Notes: a model not told the origin generated them from the letters alone. DNA of 64,000 bases from Adiantum capillus-veneris (GCA_014529385.2 CM043967.1:3686001-3750000); one strand, 5' to 3'; counted from the stretch's first letter, positions 43,508 through 54,599 are shown. Made by a program: numbers and translations.

Positions 43508-44052
43508 CTAAGAGCTTCCTCCGCTCTCATCACCATCATCTTCCTCTTGTGAGCTATGCCCGTCGATGTCATCTTCATCCTCACATGAATCGGATTGTGG
43601 TGTGTCATAATCTCCCTCACTAAGGAGATTTCCCTCCTCGTCATACTCCGGCTCTCTAGGCTCCATAGTGTTGGATCTACGAATAGGCACATCCAACGGA
43701 GGCCGCCGCAATGGAGTCGCTTCTCAAGCCTCATGGCACATAGGTTGTAGGAGTAGTAGCCTCCATCTCATCTCAGTTTGTGTCTCTTCCATTATAGGTG
43801 TTATTGATGCTCTACCACACCCACGGCCACGGCCACAAGCATGGGAAGCTCTTGCACCTCTACCCCTTGTAGCCGAAGGCATAGAGACTCCACGCACAAT
43901 GACCCGCTTACGTGATCGTGTACGAGAAACCCGATGATCAATCTCCTCTAGCTCCAAGTAGAGCTCACGGAAAATTTGCTCCTTCATCATTTCATGCTCT
44001 TTGTTGACACTTTTGAGAGTCTCAATTGAGAGTTGCAATCATCAACATTGAC
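43508..44052 (-). pseudogene. Last exon of an unrecognised gene (copy 1)
   Basis: The minus strand begins after a splice-acceptor-like CTTGTCAAATAG at 44053 and encodes VNVDDCNSQL-type sequence. A helical acidic stretch follows (ELYLELEEIDHRVSRTRSRK), then an Arg/Gly run (TRGRGARASHACGRGRG), and an acidic tail (PREPEYDEEGNLLSEGDYD, EDEDDIDGHSSQEEDDGDES) ending GGSS. Frameshifts near 43720 separate the parts. A basic-then-acidic C-terminus of this kind occurs in some plant hAT-type transposases, but I cannot assign it. No upstream exon is in the window, because Penelope-like sequence begins at ~44110. Confidence 0.45.
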
Positions 44053-44109
44053 CTATTTGACAAGTTAAAGAAAAGATAAAGTTAGCACATATGCATTGGA
44101 ATGCAAATA

Positions 44110-44660
44110 GCCTTCATCAAATTAGAATTAGAAGATACATTGTGAGGGAAAGCTCCTTCGAACCACGGGGGATTCACTAGGAGTAATAGGGGGATGCCTC
44201 CTGTGTGCTAACCTCTACATACGAGACCCTCCTATGAAAATCTATCCATTTGGCCTTAGAGAACCCCCCTATTGTACACTCACATGATACCATACGGTAA
44301 CCCTTAGTGAATACCCTGTGCTTCGAACACTTCCTAAGCACAAGGAACCTCTTTTTCAGCAGACTTAGGAAAAGAGGTTATCCTAGGGAAGTGCTTCTTA
44401 AGGTGTTTAACTCAATCTTCTATTTGGAAAGGAATAAACTCTTGAGTAAACCTTCTTCAATCAAAAAAACTCCCCCAATCATTTTCAAAATACCTTATAG
44501 TCCTAAAACTAGAAAACTAAACCCCTCCTTAGAAATTGGGAAACCTATACATCAAGCTTGCCAAAACTCGCCTAACCTCTCCCACTTGGAAACACCCATC
44601 ACATGTTGGACCACTAGACCTAATTTGCACACACTTCTCAAACACAATCCTAGTGCATAG
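44110..44660 (+). pseudogene. Penelope-like element, C-terminal ORF fragment (copy 1)
   Basis: The plus strand reads RRYIVRESSF, is interrupted by a MITE at 44164-44320, then resumes STRNLFFSRLRKRGYPREVL, LKVFNSIFYLERNKLLSKPS, FKIPYSPKTRKLNPSLEIGK, a CWTT motif and LLKHNPSA followed by a stop. This is the post-RT thumb and C-terminal region of Penelope-like elements (the RGYP motif follows the HP...L-R helix). No GIY-YIG domain follows. The 5' end is truncated at ~44110. Confidence 0.7.
44164..44320. mobile_element. MITE with 8-bp target duplication (hAT-like), copy 1
   Basis: A 157-bp element with imperfect terminal inverted repeats, CACGGGGGATTCACTA and TAGTGAATACCCTGTG. CTTCGAAC flanks it on both sides (44156-44163 and 44321-44328), and the uninterrupted site exists at ~48757 (CTCCTTCGAACACTAC). 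An 8-bp duplication and CA-G ends fit the hAT superfamily. It has no coding capacity. Confidence 0.88.
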
Positions 44661-45305
44661 TGAGGTCAACATACCCAAACTTACCCTTGTTTGTTTTGCT
44701 TTGCGCTTTGTACCGGTTAATGGGTAGCACTAGGTTTATGTTCATTCATCACCCAATGTCCCCCTCGAAGATTAACCCCAATTTTGACACTACGACCCCT
44801 TTTTTGTCACTACTTTGCTCCCCTTTTTTACCCTACTTATGGGTAAACCACATTTTTTCCCGATGCTTTATTTCCATACCCTAACAAGTGGCACACACCC
44901 CACTTGCCTCGTGTACCTAAATTTTATCAAACCAAAAGTCTTCTCTACCTACCCAACTTTGAAATTGTTCCATGATGTTTTGCATTTATTGTGTGATATC
45001 GCTCCCTCCCGTAATTTTTTGGAGAAAGCCCCTTTAAACAAAATCACATATGATTGCTTCTCTACCCTTTAAACCTTTGCTAATAATGCTCGCCCTTTCA
45101 AACCTAAGTCTATAACCTTTCAAACTTTCAAAAAATTTCACAATTTCAAAATTGAAAATCTGTTTCCCACCTTTTCCTAATAACCTCCCTCCTAAAAACT
45201 TGCACTCAACCTCCCCTACTTAAACAGCCCCCATACTCCCCTCCAAAAATTCTTTTCCCTCTCCAAGTTCCCTAGGAATACAATTGATGAGCTCTCTAAA
45301 AGCGA

Positions 45306-45341
<36 letters not shown>

Positions 45342-45817
45342 ACCCCCGGTTTATTTACCTCTCTTCCCCCTATCCTACGATCAAACTAGAGTGTCTTGCA
45401 CGCTTTGTCATTATTAATGTATTTATGTAAAGCTTTGATATGAAAAGATAAGCGTTGCACACTCCTTTAACATATCCCCTCCAATTTGCTCCACCCCCTC
45501 ATATCTTTCCTCTGATATTCTTCTGCTAAACTTACTTACCTCTTGAATCCTTTCAAGTACCTCCGTAACACATAATTTACAAGCCTTAACTTAACTCCCT
45601 CTAATCCTACCCCCACCCAAGGCCACTAGCATCAACCGGACGTCACACAAAATGCGGCCAATAAAGCTCTATGAAGCCTCTTTCTCAATCCTCCTCTAGA
45701 GTACAAGCAAACCGTTTAAAGCATTTTAAAAGCTTATCCAAAAACCTTACTTTGAAAGATTTATTACGCACTTATTCTTGTCCTACTTTGCAAGCTTTGG
45801 ATCGTTGCATCGCTCGA
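44661..45817 (+). repeat. Penelope-like 3' UTR / pseudo-LTR (copy 1)
   Basis: C/T-rich non-coding DNA from the ORF stop to the start of the next element. Its first ~430 bases recur after the larger element at 48838-49258, and all of it recurs at 59101-60279. Penelope-like elements are often found as a truncated copy followed head-to-tail by a longer one, which this resembles. Confidence 0.6.
45308..45341. repeat. Poly(C) tract
   Basis: A run of more than 30 C within the Penelope-like 3' UTR; the other copy has about 16 C at 59792-59807. The exact length may be a sequencing or assembly artefact. Confidence 0.9.
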
Positions 45818-46044
45818 ACTCAAGTACCTCCTTGAATGGTTTTTCTCTCAACCCAGAACAAGTTAGGCTCCAAGATGATGAAAAAGAAGAAGAAGATGGC
45901 GAAGCAAACTTTCCCCTCCGACTCAACCTTAGCCCGGAGGAAAACTTCACCCCACCCGCACCCACCAAACCATACAAGTGATCGGCATCTAACCTCCGAA
46001 TTTCCCTCAATACGATCAAACCAAACCCGCCAAGCCCTAAGCCC

Positions 46045-47088
46045 TTGCCATCCACCTTAAAACTTGAACCCTCTCCTAACTATGGGCATGCTTCTCCCCC
46101 TCCCTATTTGGATCACACCCAACAACAACCCGGGATACCCCCCTCTCTATCCCTTAAAAAACCTAAGGAGTTTGAAGATATCCTATCATCCTCCCTCGCC
46201 GAATTTCAAAATCTACACAAAAAGAAGTGCAAAGCTACAACCTTCATCACTCATTTAGAGGAGCTACATAAGCAACAATTGGCTCCTTATAGCCTCAACA
46301 TGAAACCACCCCATCTACAAATTGAAGACACACAAGCTCAAGCTCTTCTTAATGCAAAATTTACCGCTCTCACTATCCAATATCAATTGGTTTGCACCCA
46401 AGCCCTTTTTTTAGCCAACAAACTCCTCCTCACCCTTCCATTTATCTCTACCTCCAAGTGGCAACGCCACTTGAAAGATTGGAAGGACTCGACTCTACAA
46501 CACTTCCTCTCTCTCATGCAAACACATATACTTAACACCCATCGAACCACCGTCAAAGAAGAAGAGGCAAAGAAGGCTAGGAAGCGAACCATCACCTCTA
46601 CCCTTGAGGAAATAACCCATCTCCCCAAAGAGGAGTCTATTAAAGAACTTGTGGAGCGTGAAGTAATCAAGAAAATGAAAAACATTTCCTCCTCCAAAAT
46701 AACCCTCCAATCTCTAACTCTCATCCCACCCTATCCAATTCATCTTCTCTTCATCCATCTTCCAAAGCTCCCTTTTTTCCACCAAGAGCCTCTCTCCCCA
46801 ATAAGCCAACCAAACTCAGTGCGACCATTAAATCCAATAAAGCACATTCTAATCACCCCCGAACTATCCCCCAGGCTCTCCCCTTTCCAAAAGCGCAAAT
46901 TCCCTCCCTCATACTACTCCAAAGAACCTACCATGCCACCTAAATATCCTCTCAACCACATCCATAATCTCTTCTCTCCTAAGCCTCCACCAACTTCAAA
47001 TCCCCATTCTACTTCACGCAACAACCATGTGCTTCATCTCAATCGCAACTCTTTGGATTCAAGAAAAGGAAAAGAGAGAAGGGACTAA
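46045..47088 (+). pseudogene. Penelope-like element, N-terminal region
   Basis: An open frame of 347 codons, starting MPSTLKLEPSPNYGHASPPP, with a helical middle (FEDILSSSLAEFQNLHKKKC, KEEEAKKARKRTITSTLEEI) and a proline-rich basic end (KFPPSYYSKEPTMPPKYPLN). It has no recognised domain. It lies upstream of and in register with the RT-containing region, so it is most likely the N-terminal extension or a separate ORF1. The start is uncertain, since an in-frame reading may extend slightly upstream. Confidence 0.5.
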
Positions 47089-47236
47089 GGCTAACTTACC
47101 CAACTTCATGGGTACATTTACTATTTGATAATCCCCCCCTCCTCCCTACACTTTGGATGCCTAATACCTCTCCTTCATCTCCCTCGACTATGACTTTGCC
47201 TAACCTGGTGAACCACCGACATGACCCTACCTCTAC

Positions 47237-48836
47237 ATGCATAAAAGCAAGGAGAAGGAGAAAATTTTGGCTCCGCTCCCTCTTACCAACCCGCATGTGT
47301 ACAAGCTCAAAAAATTTGGTAAGCAACCGGTCTACTCTTTTGATAATGCCGTCTCTTTCAACTTTGTGCACAACCTCACCTCATGCCCCCTCACTTTTAA
47401 TGAAAAGAAATGCTTGAGCTTGGGCCCCAAGTATATCCCACCTGCTCCCAATCATACACCCAAAACCCTCATAGAGGCACATAAGACCTTAGAAAGGAAA
47501 CTACAAATTAAAGAGTTTTTCAAAACCAAAGAAACCCCCTCCTTGTCTCCATATAAATCACCCAACCCCTATTGGAGACCACCCAAAGAGAATCCCACTC
47601 TAGAAACTATCACCAAACTAAACCTTCTTCACCTTAAACAAAAACTGGAACCTTACAACACTCCTTGCTCTAAACCCCCAAAATTTGTACATCTAGCCCT
47701 CAAATCTCTCTCACAAGACAACTCCATTGTCATTAAACCCACCGACAAAAACCTTAGTCTTACTATTCTCTCAAAAATAATGGTATGAAAATGAAGCCCT
47801 TAGACAACTCAATGACCCCATCACCTATCAACCAACCACCCCACCTTCACATAACTACCTAGCCTCTCTCCTCTCTACCATCATCCACAAGTACACCCTT
47901 CTCCTCATGGAACAATGTGCCTTCATCCTTGCACCCCTCTCTAAACCTTTCCAAATCTTTTTCCTCCCAAAATTGCACAAACCTTTCCTTGTTGTTGCAA
48001 GACCCATTTGTGTTTACAAGGGCTATATTTTTAAAAATGCATCTAAATGGCTCCACATCGAGTTATGCCCTATTCTCTTAGGCCAAAATCAACATTTAAA
48101 AGCTTCCCTCTCCCTAATCAAAGCCCTAAATAATACTCACTTTCTACCAAGCTCTCTCCTCTTTACCTTTGACGTAAACTCCCTATACCCTAGCATCCTC
48201 GTAGACCAAGGACTCCTTTCTCTAAAGTCAACCATTTGCAAACACTTTGACCCCCCAAAAACCAACTTCATCATCTCTCTTTCTACCCTCATCCTCACAC
48301 AACACTACTACATTTTCAAAGACAAAGTTTTCAAGCAAATCAAGGGTACATCTATGGGATCCAATTTCGCCGAGTATACGCTTGTCTCTTCCTTTGCCAC
48401 CAAGAATCCCAATCCCCACTTATTAAGAACCCCAACTTGGTATATTTTGAAAGTTCATTGATGATGCCTTTGGAGTATGGAGAGGCCCTATTGAATCCTT
48501 AACGCTTACCCTCAACACATATGTTGGACCCTTGCATGAGCACATCAAAATCACCCCCTACATATCTACCAATCAAGGCACAATCCTAGGCATACACTTC
48601 TACAAGGGACTTAAATTCCTAGCTCACGGAATCCTAGACTCCAAATGTTACCAAAAACCCCTAAATTCTTTCCATTATATACCATGGATCTCTTGGCATC
48701 CAGCCCACCAGAAAATATCAGAACTTAGAAGATACATTGTGAGGGAAAGCTCCTTCGAACACTACCTAAGCACAAGGAACCTCTTTTTCATCAGACTTAG
48801 GAAAAGAGGATATTCTAGGGAAGATGTTAATGGGTA
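47237..48836 (+). pseudogene. Penelope-like reverse transcriptase
   Basis: Across at least three frameshifts: VHNLTSCPLTFNEKKCLSLG (the N-terminal 'NLS..LT..E..LL..G' region), SIVIKPTDKNLSLTILSK followed by YENEALRQLNDPITYQP, FFLPKLHKP (the PK-HK motif), ASKWLHIELCPIL, LLFTFDVNSLYPSI (first catalytic Asp), FKQIKGTSMGSNFA, FIDDAFGVWRGP (IDD catalytic box), then LDSKCYQKPLNSFHYIPWIS, WHPAHQKISELRRYIVRESS and FFIRLRKRGY. This order is diagnostic of Penelope-like RTs rather than LINE or LTR types. It is broken at ~47785, ~48380 and ~48460 and truncated at the C-terminus. Confidence 0.85.
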
Positions 48837-48837
48837 G

Positions 48838-49258
48838 CTTTACTTCAGTTCATTCATCACCACATGCCCCCTTCGACCATTAACCCCAAGTTCGACACTA
48901 CAACCCCTTTTTCTTTGTCACTACTTTGCCCCCTTTTTGACCCTACTTATAGGTAAACCAGATTTTTTGTCTGGATGCTCTATCCGCATACCCTAACAAG
49001 TGGTACACACCCCACTTTCCGTGTGTAACTAAATTTTATCAAATCAAAAGTCTTCTCTACCTGCCCAACTTTGAAATTGTTCCATGATTTTTTTGCATAT
49101 AATATGTGATGTCTCCATCTTGCAAATTTTTTAAGAAACCTTTACAAATAAATCCCGCCCCTTTAAACAAATTCACACATGATTGCTTCTCTACCCTTTA
49201 AATCTTTGCAAATAATGCCCACCCTTTCAAACCTAACTCATTCATGTTACTTTCACAT
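48838..49258 (+). repeat. Penelope-like 3' UTR, truncated
   Basis: It matches 44717-45110 and 59155-59570 (GTTAATGGGTAGC...CCTTTCAAACCTAACTC), then diverges at ~49258. Confidence 0.75.
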
Positions 49259-50084
49259 GATGTGCGCAGAATGTTAGGACTCGTCTATGTTTTTGATTGC
49301 GGAAAGATAAGGAGGCTTCTATTTTTTCCACCTAGTCCCTATGTTTTTCCACATTATGCACAAGACTTCCTTAATGGTTGTAACATCAATCTAGTGCTTT
49401 TCTTGAGGATTGCTTTTTGGGCTTGGTTTTCCCACACTTCCATTGGACAATATATGATTTTCTTGGCTTGTTTTGGAGCTTATCAAACTCAAAATATGTA
49501 ATGTCAAAGGTGTTTTCTTAGCCCTACATTCTCCTATTTGTCAGTCCTCTTCAAATACAGTGGGGTTTAATCATGAAGTAGATTTAGATTATTTTCTAAT
49601 CTCGAATTTAAACTGTCCTTTTTTCTCAAATTTAAATAATATGCTATGTGATATCTAGAAAACATCACATAACATCCTTTTGTAAGCTTGCAAATGCTAG
49701 CAAAAGCATCTAAAAAAGTTTAAATTTTTCACTTTTGAATGCAAATTCATATAGAACTACAATCATGAAAAGTACCCGCACAAAACAACAGTTGAGGTTT
49801 CTCTGAAACATATATTTTAGTCTTCCAAAAAATTGAATGTATTGCACTACGCAATAATACATGTTAGCTAGTTGTGTATGTGCTTCACATTTTTTGCAAC
49901 TTTCACATAAAATAAAATTCTTTTTTGGTTATAATCAAATATGTGAAGTTGTGGTTCCAATATGCAACTTTTTTGGATGCAATTGATGGCGAAGTAAAAT
50001 GTGGGTTTCATGTGGCTTTATATTTGTTTATGCAACTTATGTATTCAATCTACCAATTGATCTTTATGTAAGTTATCTTTGGTA
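49259..50084. other. AT-rich spacer, nothing recognised
   Basis: About 0.8 kb of AT-rich DNA with short chance frames only. No repeat partner is seen in this window. Confidence 0.5.
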
Positions 50085-53000
50085 AATTGTGTCAAATCCT
50101 CAAAAGTGCAGAATAAAGAGGAGGACCAGACCCCAGGAGGTAGAAAAAAACTGCTAGTTACAGGGGCACACCTATTCAAAGACCCTCTTTTCAGGAATCT
50201 AACCAAGAAAGCACTGGGTAAGCTCAAAAAAGATGTTGATCTCAACAAACACAATGCATGGGACCTATTTGCTTGAAGTATTCAGAAAGCAATCAAAACC
50301 TCGGGCCCCTGGATCAAAAAAGCTAGGGAGGTGCACCTTTTACATCTTACAGGTGAGGTACAACGGCTTACGTCCATAAAAGCCAATGGGCTTGCTACTG
50401 AGGATGAGCACAAGCAGTGGCTTGAAGCCAAATCTTGCCTGGCTAAGGAGCAACTGGAAGATATCAGAAAGGCAAGGATTCAGTCCAAGGAGACTTTCCT
50501 ACAACTCGAAGCCTCTCAAGCTCAGGCTTTTAGGGCTTTAGAAATCAAGGAGAGTTGGTGCCATGTCCACTCACTCTATGATGAGAAAGGGATAGCAGTT
50601 CATAACCAAGATGAGATGGCCGGTCTGATGTTGAACTATCTTAGGCAAATCATTGGACGGCCAAAAATCAAGTCCCAAGAAGTAGATGAAGCCAGAAGGA
50701 CCTTACTTCAGAGTGTCGAGAAGAAGATTCCCCAGTCAGAAGCTAATTTCCTGGAGGGGCATTTTCCGAAGACGAATGTTCACTAGCATTGCAAGCCCTT
50801 GGCAAAGAGAAGTCCCCTGGTTGGGATGGGATGATGATAGAATTCTTTAGAGAATTTTGGGATGATCTGAAGGCCCTAGTCACAAGTTTGGCCAATAAAG
50901 CCATTGTTGAAGGGTCGTTGGAGATAAGTGTAAAGAGAGGTCTTATCAAACCCATCCCCAAACAGTTTTGTTGTTCTCAATTGGTGCCCTATAACAATGA
51001 TGTTGGTGGCCTACAAAATTATTTCGAAGGCAGTAGCCCTCAAACTAGCCCCCTTACTTAACAAGATCGTCTCTCCCCATCAACATGGGTTCATCAAAGG
51101 AAGGTCCATTTACGATAACATCTTGGCAGGAATGGTAGGCATCGCATACGCAACTTACACAAAGCAAGAGTGCATTTTGCTGCAGCTAGGACCTAGATAA
51201 GGCTTACGACAGACTAACATGGATATATATAGAAGCAGTCATGGAAGCTCTGGGATTTGGGCCTTGTCTACGTCGTCTTATTCATGCACTAGGGGCTGTA
51301 GCCAGTCAAAGCTCCTATTTAACTATCGAATAGTGGGCTTTTTGAGGTCAAAAGGTATAGCTATTAAGCAGGGATACCCTCTGGCCCCCCTGCTTTTCGC
51401 CATAGGTTCACATCCTTTAATCATGACGCTCGAAGCTACTGCTGAGCGCGGGGAATTGCAAGGCCTGGCTCTACCAGGAAACAACCAACTACTTGCAAAG
51501 CTATTTGCGGACGATTCTCTCCTCTTCTTGAAGGCGTGTCCCCATGTCGTCAGGAAAGCTCTGGAGATTGTACAAATGTTCCCTATAGCTTCGGGGTCCC
51601 AGTGTAATATAAAGAAGTCGAGGTTGATCTCCCTGTTGAAAAATGACTCATTTAACCCTTCTGACTGGTCGGGGGAGATTCTTACAAAAGGGAATATCTT
51701 CAGACATCTGGGGGCCCCATTGGGGGTGGACATAACTCACAAACAAAGATGTCAGTGGGTCCTAGAAAAAATCAAAACAAAAATGAGTAGGTGGGAGTAT
51801 GTTATTCTCCCATTCCCAAGCCGGATAAAAGTGACTAATTCCTTTATGCTTCCTTATATTGCCTTCACTAGTCCGCTTCTCAAGATGGCTAAGTGTCACT
51901 GGAAAGGGTTCTTAAAACCGGTAAAAAGGTTTTTATGGAAAAATAACACAAAGTCCTCCAAGCCATGGCAATGGGCCTGTTGGGAGTCAGTCGCTCGGCC
52001 AGTAAATCAAGGAGGCCTCGGAATTCTCAACCTTGTGGCCCATGTAGAAGCTTGTTGCACAAAATTTGTAGTCTCCTTGGCTAAACAGATCAAGCTTGGG
52101 CTATCATGATCAGAGATATGGTAGAAGCAGCTAAACTTGGTTCAAAAGGAGGAAAGTGGAGAGGGGTAGAGGTTCATGACAAACTATTAGCCCCGACGTG
52201 GTCTACCCTAAGTCGGGGGCGGCTCAGGGGAATTGGTAAGGAAATGCAACAGAGCAGCGGGAGTTCTAAAGTGGGGGGAGAGAACCAGATACTTCAAGAA
52301 CTCCATTTTGCATTGGTCCCCTTGGCTTTCCAAAGTTGTAGATCCGCCACAAAATCCCTATTGGATAGAAACAGCCAGGAAACTAAATAATAAGGGTCTG
52401 AATCAACTTGGGCACTTCTGACAGTGACGGCAAGAGCTAGAAAACCACTGAACTTCTAGTAACCCAATACCAACTTAGTTTTGCTAGTCAACAAAGTGAT
52501 GAAAGAGCTTGACAATGGAGTGATGCCAATCTGTGACTTGGAGTTTGACTGGAATGCCTGGAAATGGCGTGGAAGTAGCCTCTTATGGAAACCCTATTCT
52601 AAAGGTGTTTACCATACAATGATGCTAAAGAAGAATTGGTCTAGCCCCCTTAACAAGTTATGAAAAAAACAATGGTAAGAGGAAAGGTAGGAGCAAGTAA
52701 TGGAGAACATTTGGGCACCAAAGGTTTTGCATCACATGAAAGTATTTCTATGGAAAGTAATTAGGGGTGCTCTTCCAACAGGGGTGAAGATTCAGGAGAG
52801 AGAGATTGGGACAGATCGATGCCTGGGGTGCAAGTTGGCTAGTGAAGATCTGGCCCACCTATTTGTGGAATGCCCAACTATCAGAGGCCTCATAGGAAAA
52901 ATATGCAAGTGGGTCCAAAGAACATGGAAGATTGGTTTTTTCAAGACTGATTTACTCCTTGGAGATAAGAATTTGGACAGTCCTGCCCTCCTCGTCTGCA

Positions 53001-53433
53001 CTCAAATTATCAGGTTCTTCTTTTTACATAATGTATGGCAGACAAGGAACCGTCGTGTGTTTGAAGGAGTTCCTGAGGTGGCAAGCTTCACAAAAATTAT
53101 ACAAGAAAGCAGAGTGCAAATATGGATGCTCGGGTGCAAGCAAAACTAGGATGATTGGTCTAGGATTACATGTGCCTTGTTGTCAGCGGAATGCTTAGGG
53201 AAGGGGGAAATCTTGGCCATTGGAAACAGAAGATTTATGAAGAACATGATAATTAACCTTGTGTATCAAGGGCAAGGGGGCAAGTCGTTAGGGGTGGCTC
53301 CCCAGATAGCCAATGTAGTTATGGTCTCTGGATGATGTCATGGCTCGGCAACGAGCATGGCAAGTTCTTGTAATTTTTTGGGATGATCAATATAATTCAC
53401 TCACAATTATGAGTTTTGCTATTAAAAAAAAAG
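50085..53433 (+). mobile_element. L1-type LINE, 5'-truncated and decayed
   Basis: The plus strand carries ORF2 from a linker region through RT to a C-terminal knuckle, and ends near an A run (ATTAAAAAAAAAG, 53425-53433). The endonuclease domain is missing at the 5' end. Unlike the other LINE family here, it ends in A and not in (TC)n. Flanking target duplication was not found by eye. Confidence 0.85.
50290..53149 (+). pseudogene. L1-type LINE ORF2 (RT and zf-RVT regions)
   Basis: Motifs in order, over several frames: ALEIKESWCHVHSLYDEKGI, LGKEKSPGWDGMMIEFFREF, GLIKPIPK, VAYKIISKAVALKLAPLLNK, VSPHQHGFIKGRSIYDNIL, LDKAYDRLTW (catalytic Asp), IAIKQGYPLAPLLFAI, LLAKLFADDSLLFLKA (FADD box), GGLGILNLVAH and, at the C-terminus, the zf-RVT-like CLGCKLASEDLAHLFVECP. 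Many stops and frameshifts, at ~50276, ~50790, ~51000, ~51200, ~52110 and ~52400, show a long-dead copy. Confidence 0.88.
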
Positions 53434-53815
53434 AATTCTCCTTTTTTAGTTCATGAGATTAGCTTTAGAATTGACTTGAACTTTGGAATTTTTTGCTCAT
53501 GTTGATTGTATGTATATAAATATTTAATATAGATTTAGTTGGGGAATATATAATCATATTTTCATGGGTTTTCTATAAGAATGATTGGTTTTCTTTTTTT
53601 TTACGAGCTCGTCTTACAAGTTCCTGTAAGTTTGAAACTTTGAGAAATGTTTAGTACATTGTTTTTTTTTTCATAGATCAAATTTGGACCTTAAATTTTG
53701 CAATATAACTTCATCATCTTGGTGAGAGAAATTTTTCCTCTTTCCAACATTTTCCATTAGGGTCATATTTGATATAAAAACGAAATTGTGAAGCTTTTAT
53801 CTAATTGCTAGAAGC

Positions 53816-54265
53816 GTGTTTCTATCCATAAAACTTCAAGAAAATTTAAAACATCATTTTGCTAAAAAAAGATGTAAGCATTCTATAAGAATTGGTGCCA
53901 TATGTGTCTACTGGTTGGAAAAACCAGCGATGCCCAAAATTACCTTGTGGCACCCCAAATTGGTCCAAGTTGCACTGAAACCCTTTTTGCATGCCAATAT
54001 TACCATACATGGAGTTTGGCATTATGCCTTGCATACCCCCAAAGACTATTCATGGCATATATTGATGGTTTTTGAGCACATAACCAGCTATGCTCTGAAA
54101 CACAAATCCACCCTCGAGATATCTAGGATGTACCGTGGGTGGTGGGAAAACGATTGCATAGCTTGGAAACTGGTTCCTGTCCATTTAATGCAACATTTGG
54201 ACTCTGAAAGGTGGATGATTGAACTGGTAAAAAAGAGTGGCTCGACACGAGAGGATTTTACATGA
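53816..54265 (+). CDS. Hypothetical open frame, 149 codons
   Basis: An open frame starting MFLSIKLQENLKHHFAKKRC and including LVQVALKPFLHANITIHGVW and MVFEHITSYALKHKSTLEIS, ending STREDFT. It is unusually rich in His and Trp, has no transmembrane run, and resembles no family I know. It lies in AT-rich DNA between an L1 relic and the duplicated block, without visible splice context. It may be an exon of an unknown gene, a degenerate transposon piece or chance. Confidence 0.25.
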   Translation: MFLSIKLQENLKHHFAKKRCKHSIRIGAICVYWLEKPAMPKITLWHPKLVQVALKPFLHANITIHGVWHYALHTPKDYSWHILMVFEHITSYALKHKSTLEISRMYRGWWENDCIAWKLVPVHLMQHLDSERWMIELVKKSGSTREDFT

Positions 54266-54599
54266 CTCCTTGAAGTCTTTTACAACCTCTTGATATGAGC
54301 CTATAGTTGCAAAGGACTTGGTGGAGAGAGCCCGTCCCACACAAACAAGAGAAGTCATTTTTTCTTCTTCCAAATTCTAACTCAGTAGCACTTGGAGGAG
54401 GAACAAGAGAAACAATCCACTTAGCAAAAAGATCATTTAGGTCCTACAGTTGCGCTACCTAGTGGAGCACAACACATATCAAACATTGTCGACCAAAAAG
54501 ATTATAGGCCAGACCTCAAAATACCCTTACCCATCCTAGACGGAAAGAAGACTAAAGAAAAGAGTAGAAAAGAAAAGAAAGCATGGAAATAAAATTGTA

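Larger units (their letters stand above)
39483..45817. repeat. Large duplicated block, copy 1
   Basis: It aligns in the same orientation with 54776-60279 from TGCTCATTAGTTATAGG to GCATCGCTCGA, with scattered substitutions and small indels. Differences by insertion: ~0.9 kb at 41605-42510 and a MITE at 44164-44320 here; a MITE at 56256-56429 in the other copy. It contains AT-rich non-coding DNA, an exon of an unknown gene and a Penelope-like 3' end. Confidence 0.9.
45818..49258 (+). mobile_element. Penelope-like retroelement, endonuclease-less type, decayed
   Basis: This longer element follows a truncated copy head-to-tail. It has a long N-terminal region, an RT core with Penelope-type motifs, a thumb and ~420 bp of 3' UTR. 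The ORF ends at ~48836 through a ~250-bp deletion that removes the last part of the C-terminus seen at 44330-44660. No GIY-YIG endonuclease is visible on either side of the RT, as in the Athena/Coprina-type elements. The sense strand is strikingly C/T-rich. Confidence 0.75.

Noticed and set aside
45308-45341. Poly(C) tract as a functional element
   Set aside because: A homopolymer whose length is prone to sequencing error and varies between the two block copies; no context suggests a function.
45783-46055. Minus-strand glycine/serine frame opposite the Penelope-like N-terminus
   Set aside because: A shadow of a C/T-rich sense strand; no motif and no matching frame in related sequence.
45818-47237. 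N-terminal GIY-YIG domain in the Penelope-like element
   Set aside because: I looked for the GIY...YIG pair and the downstream Arg/Glu pattern and did not find them. Frameshifts limit certainty.
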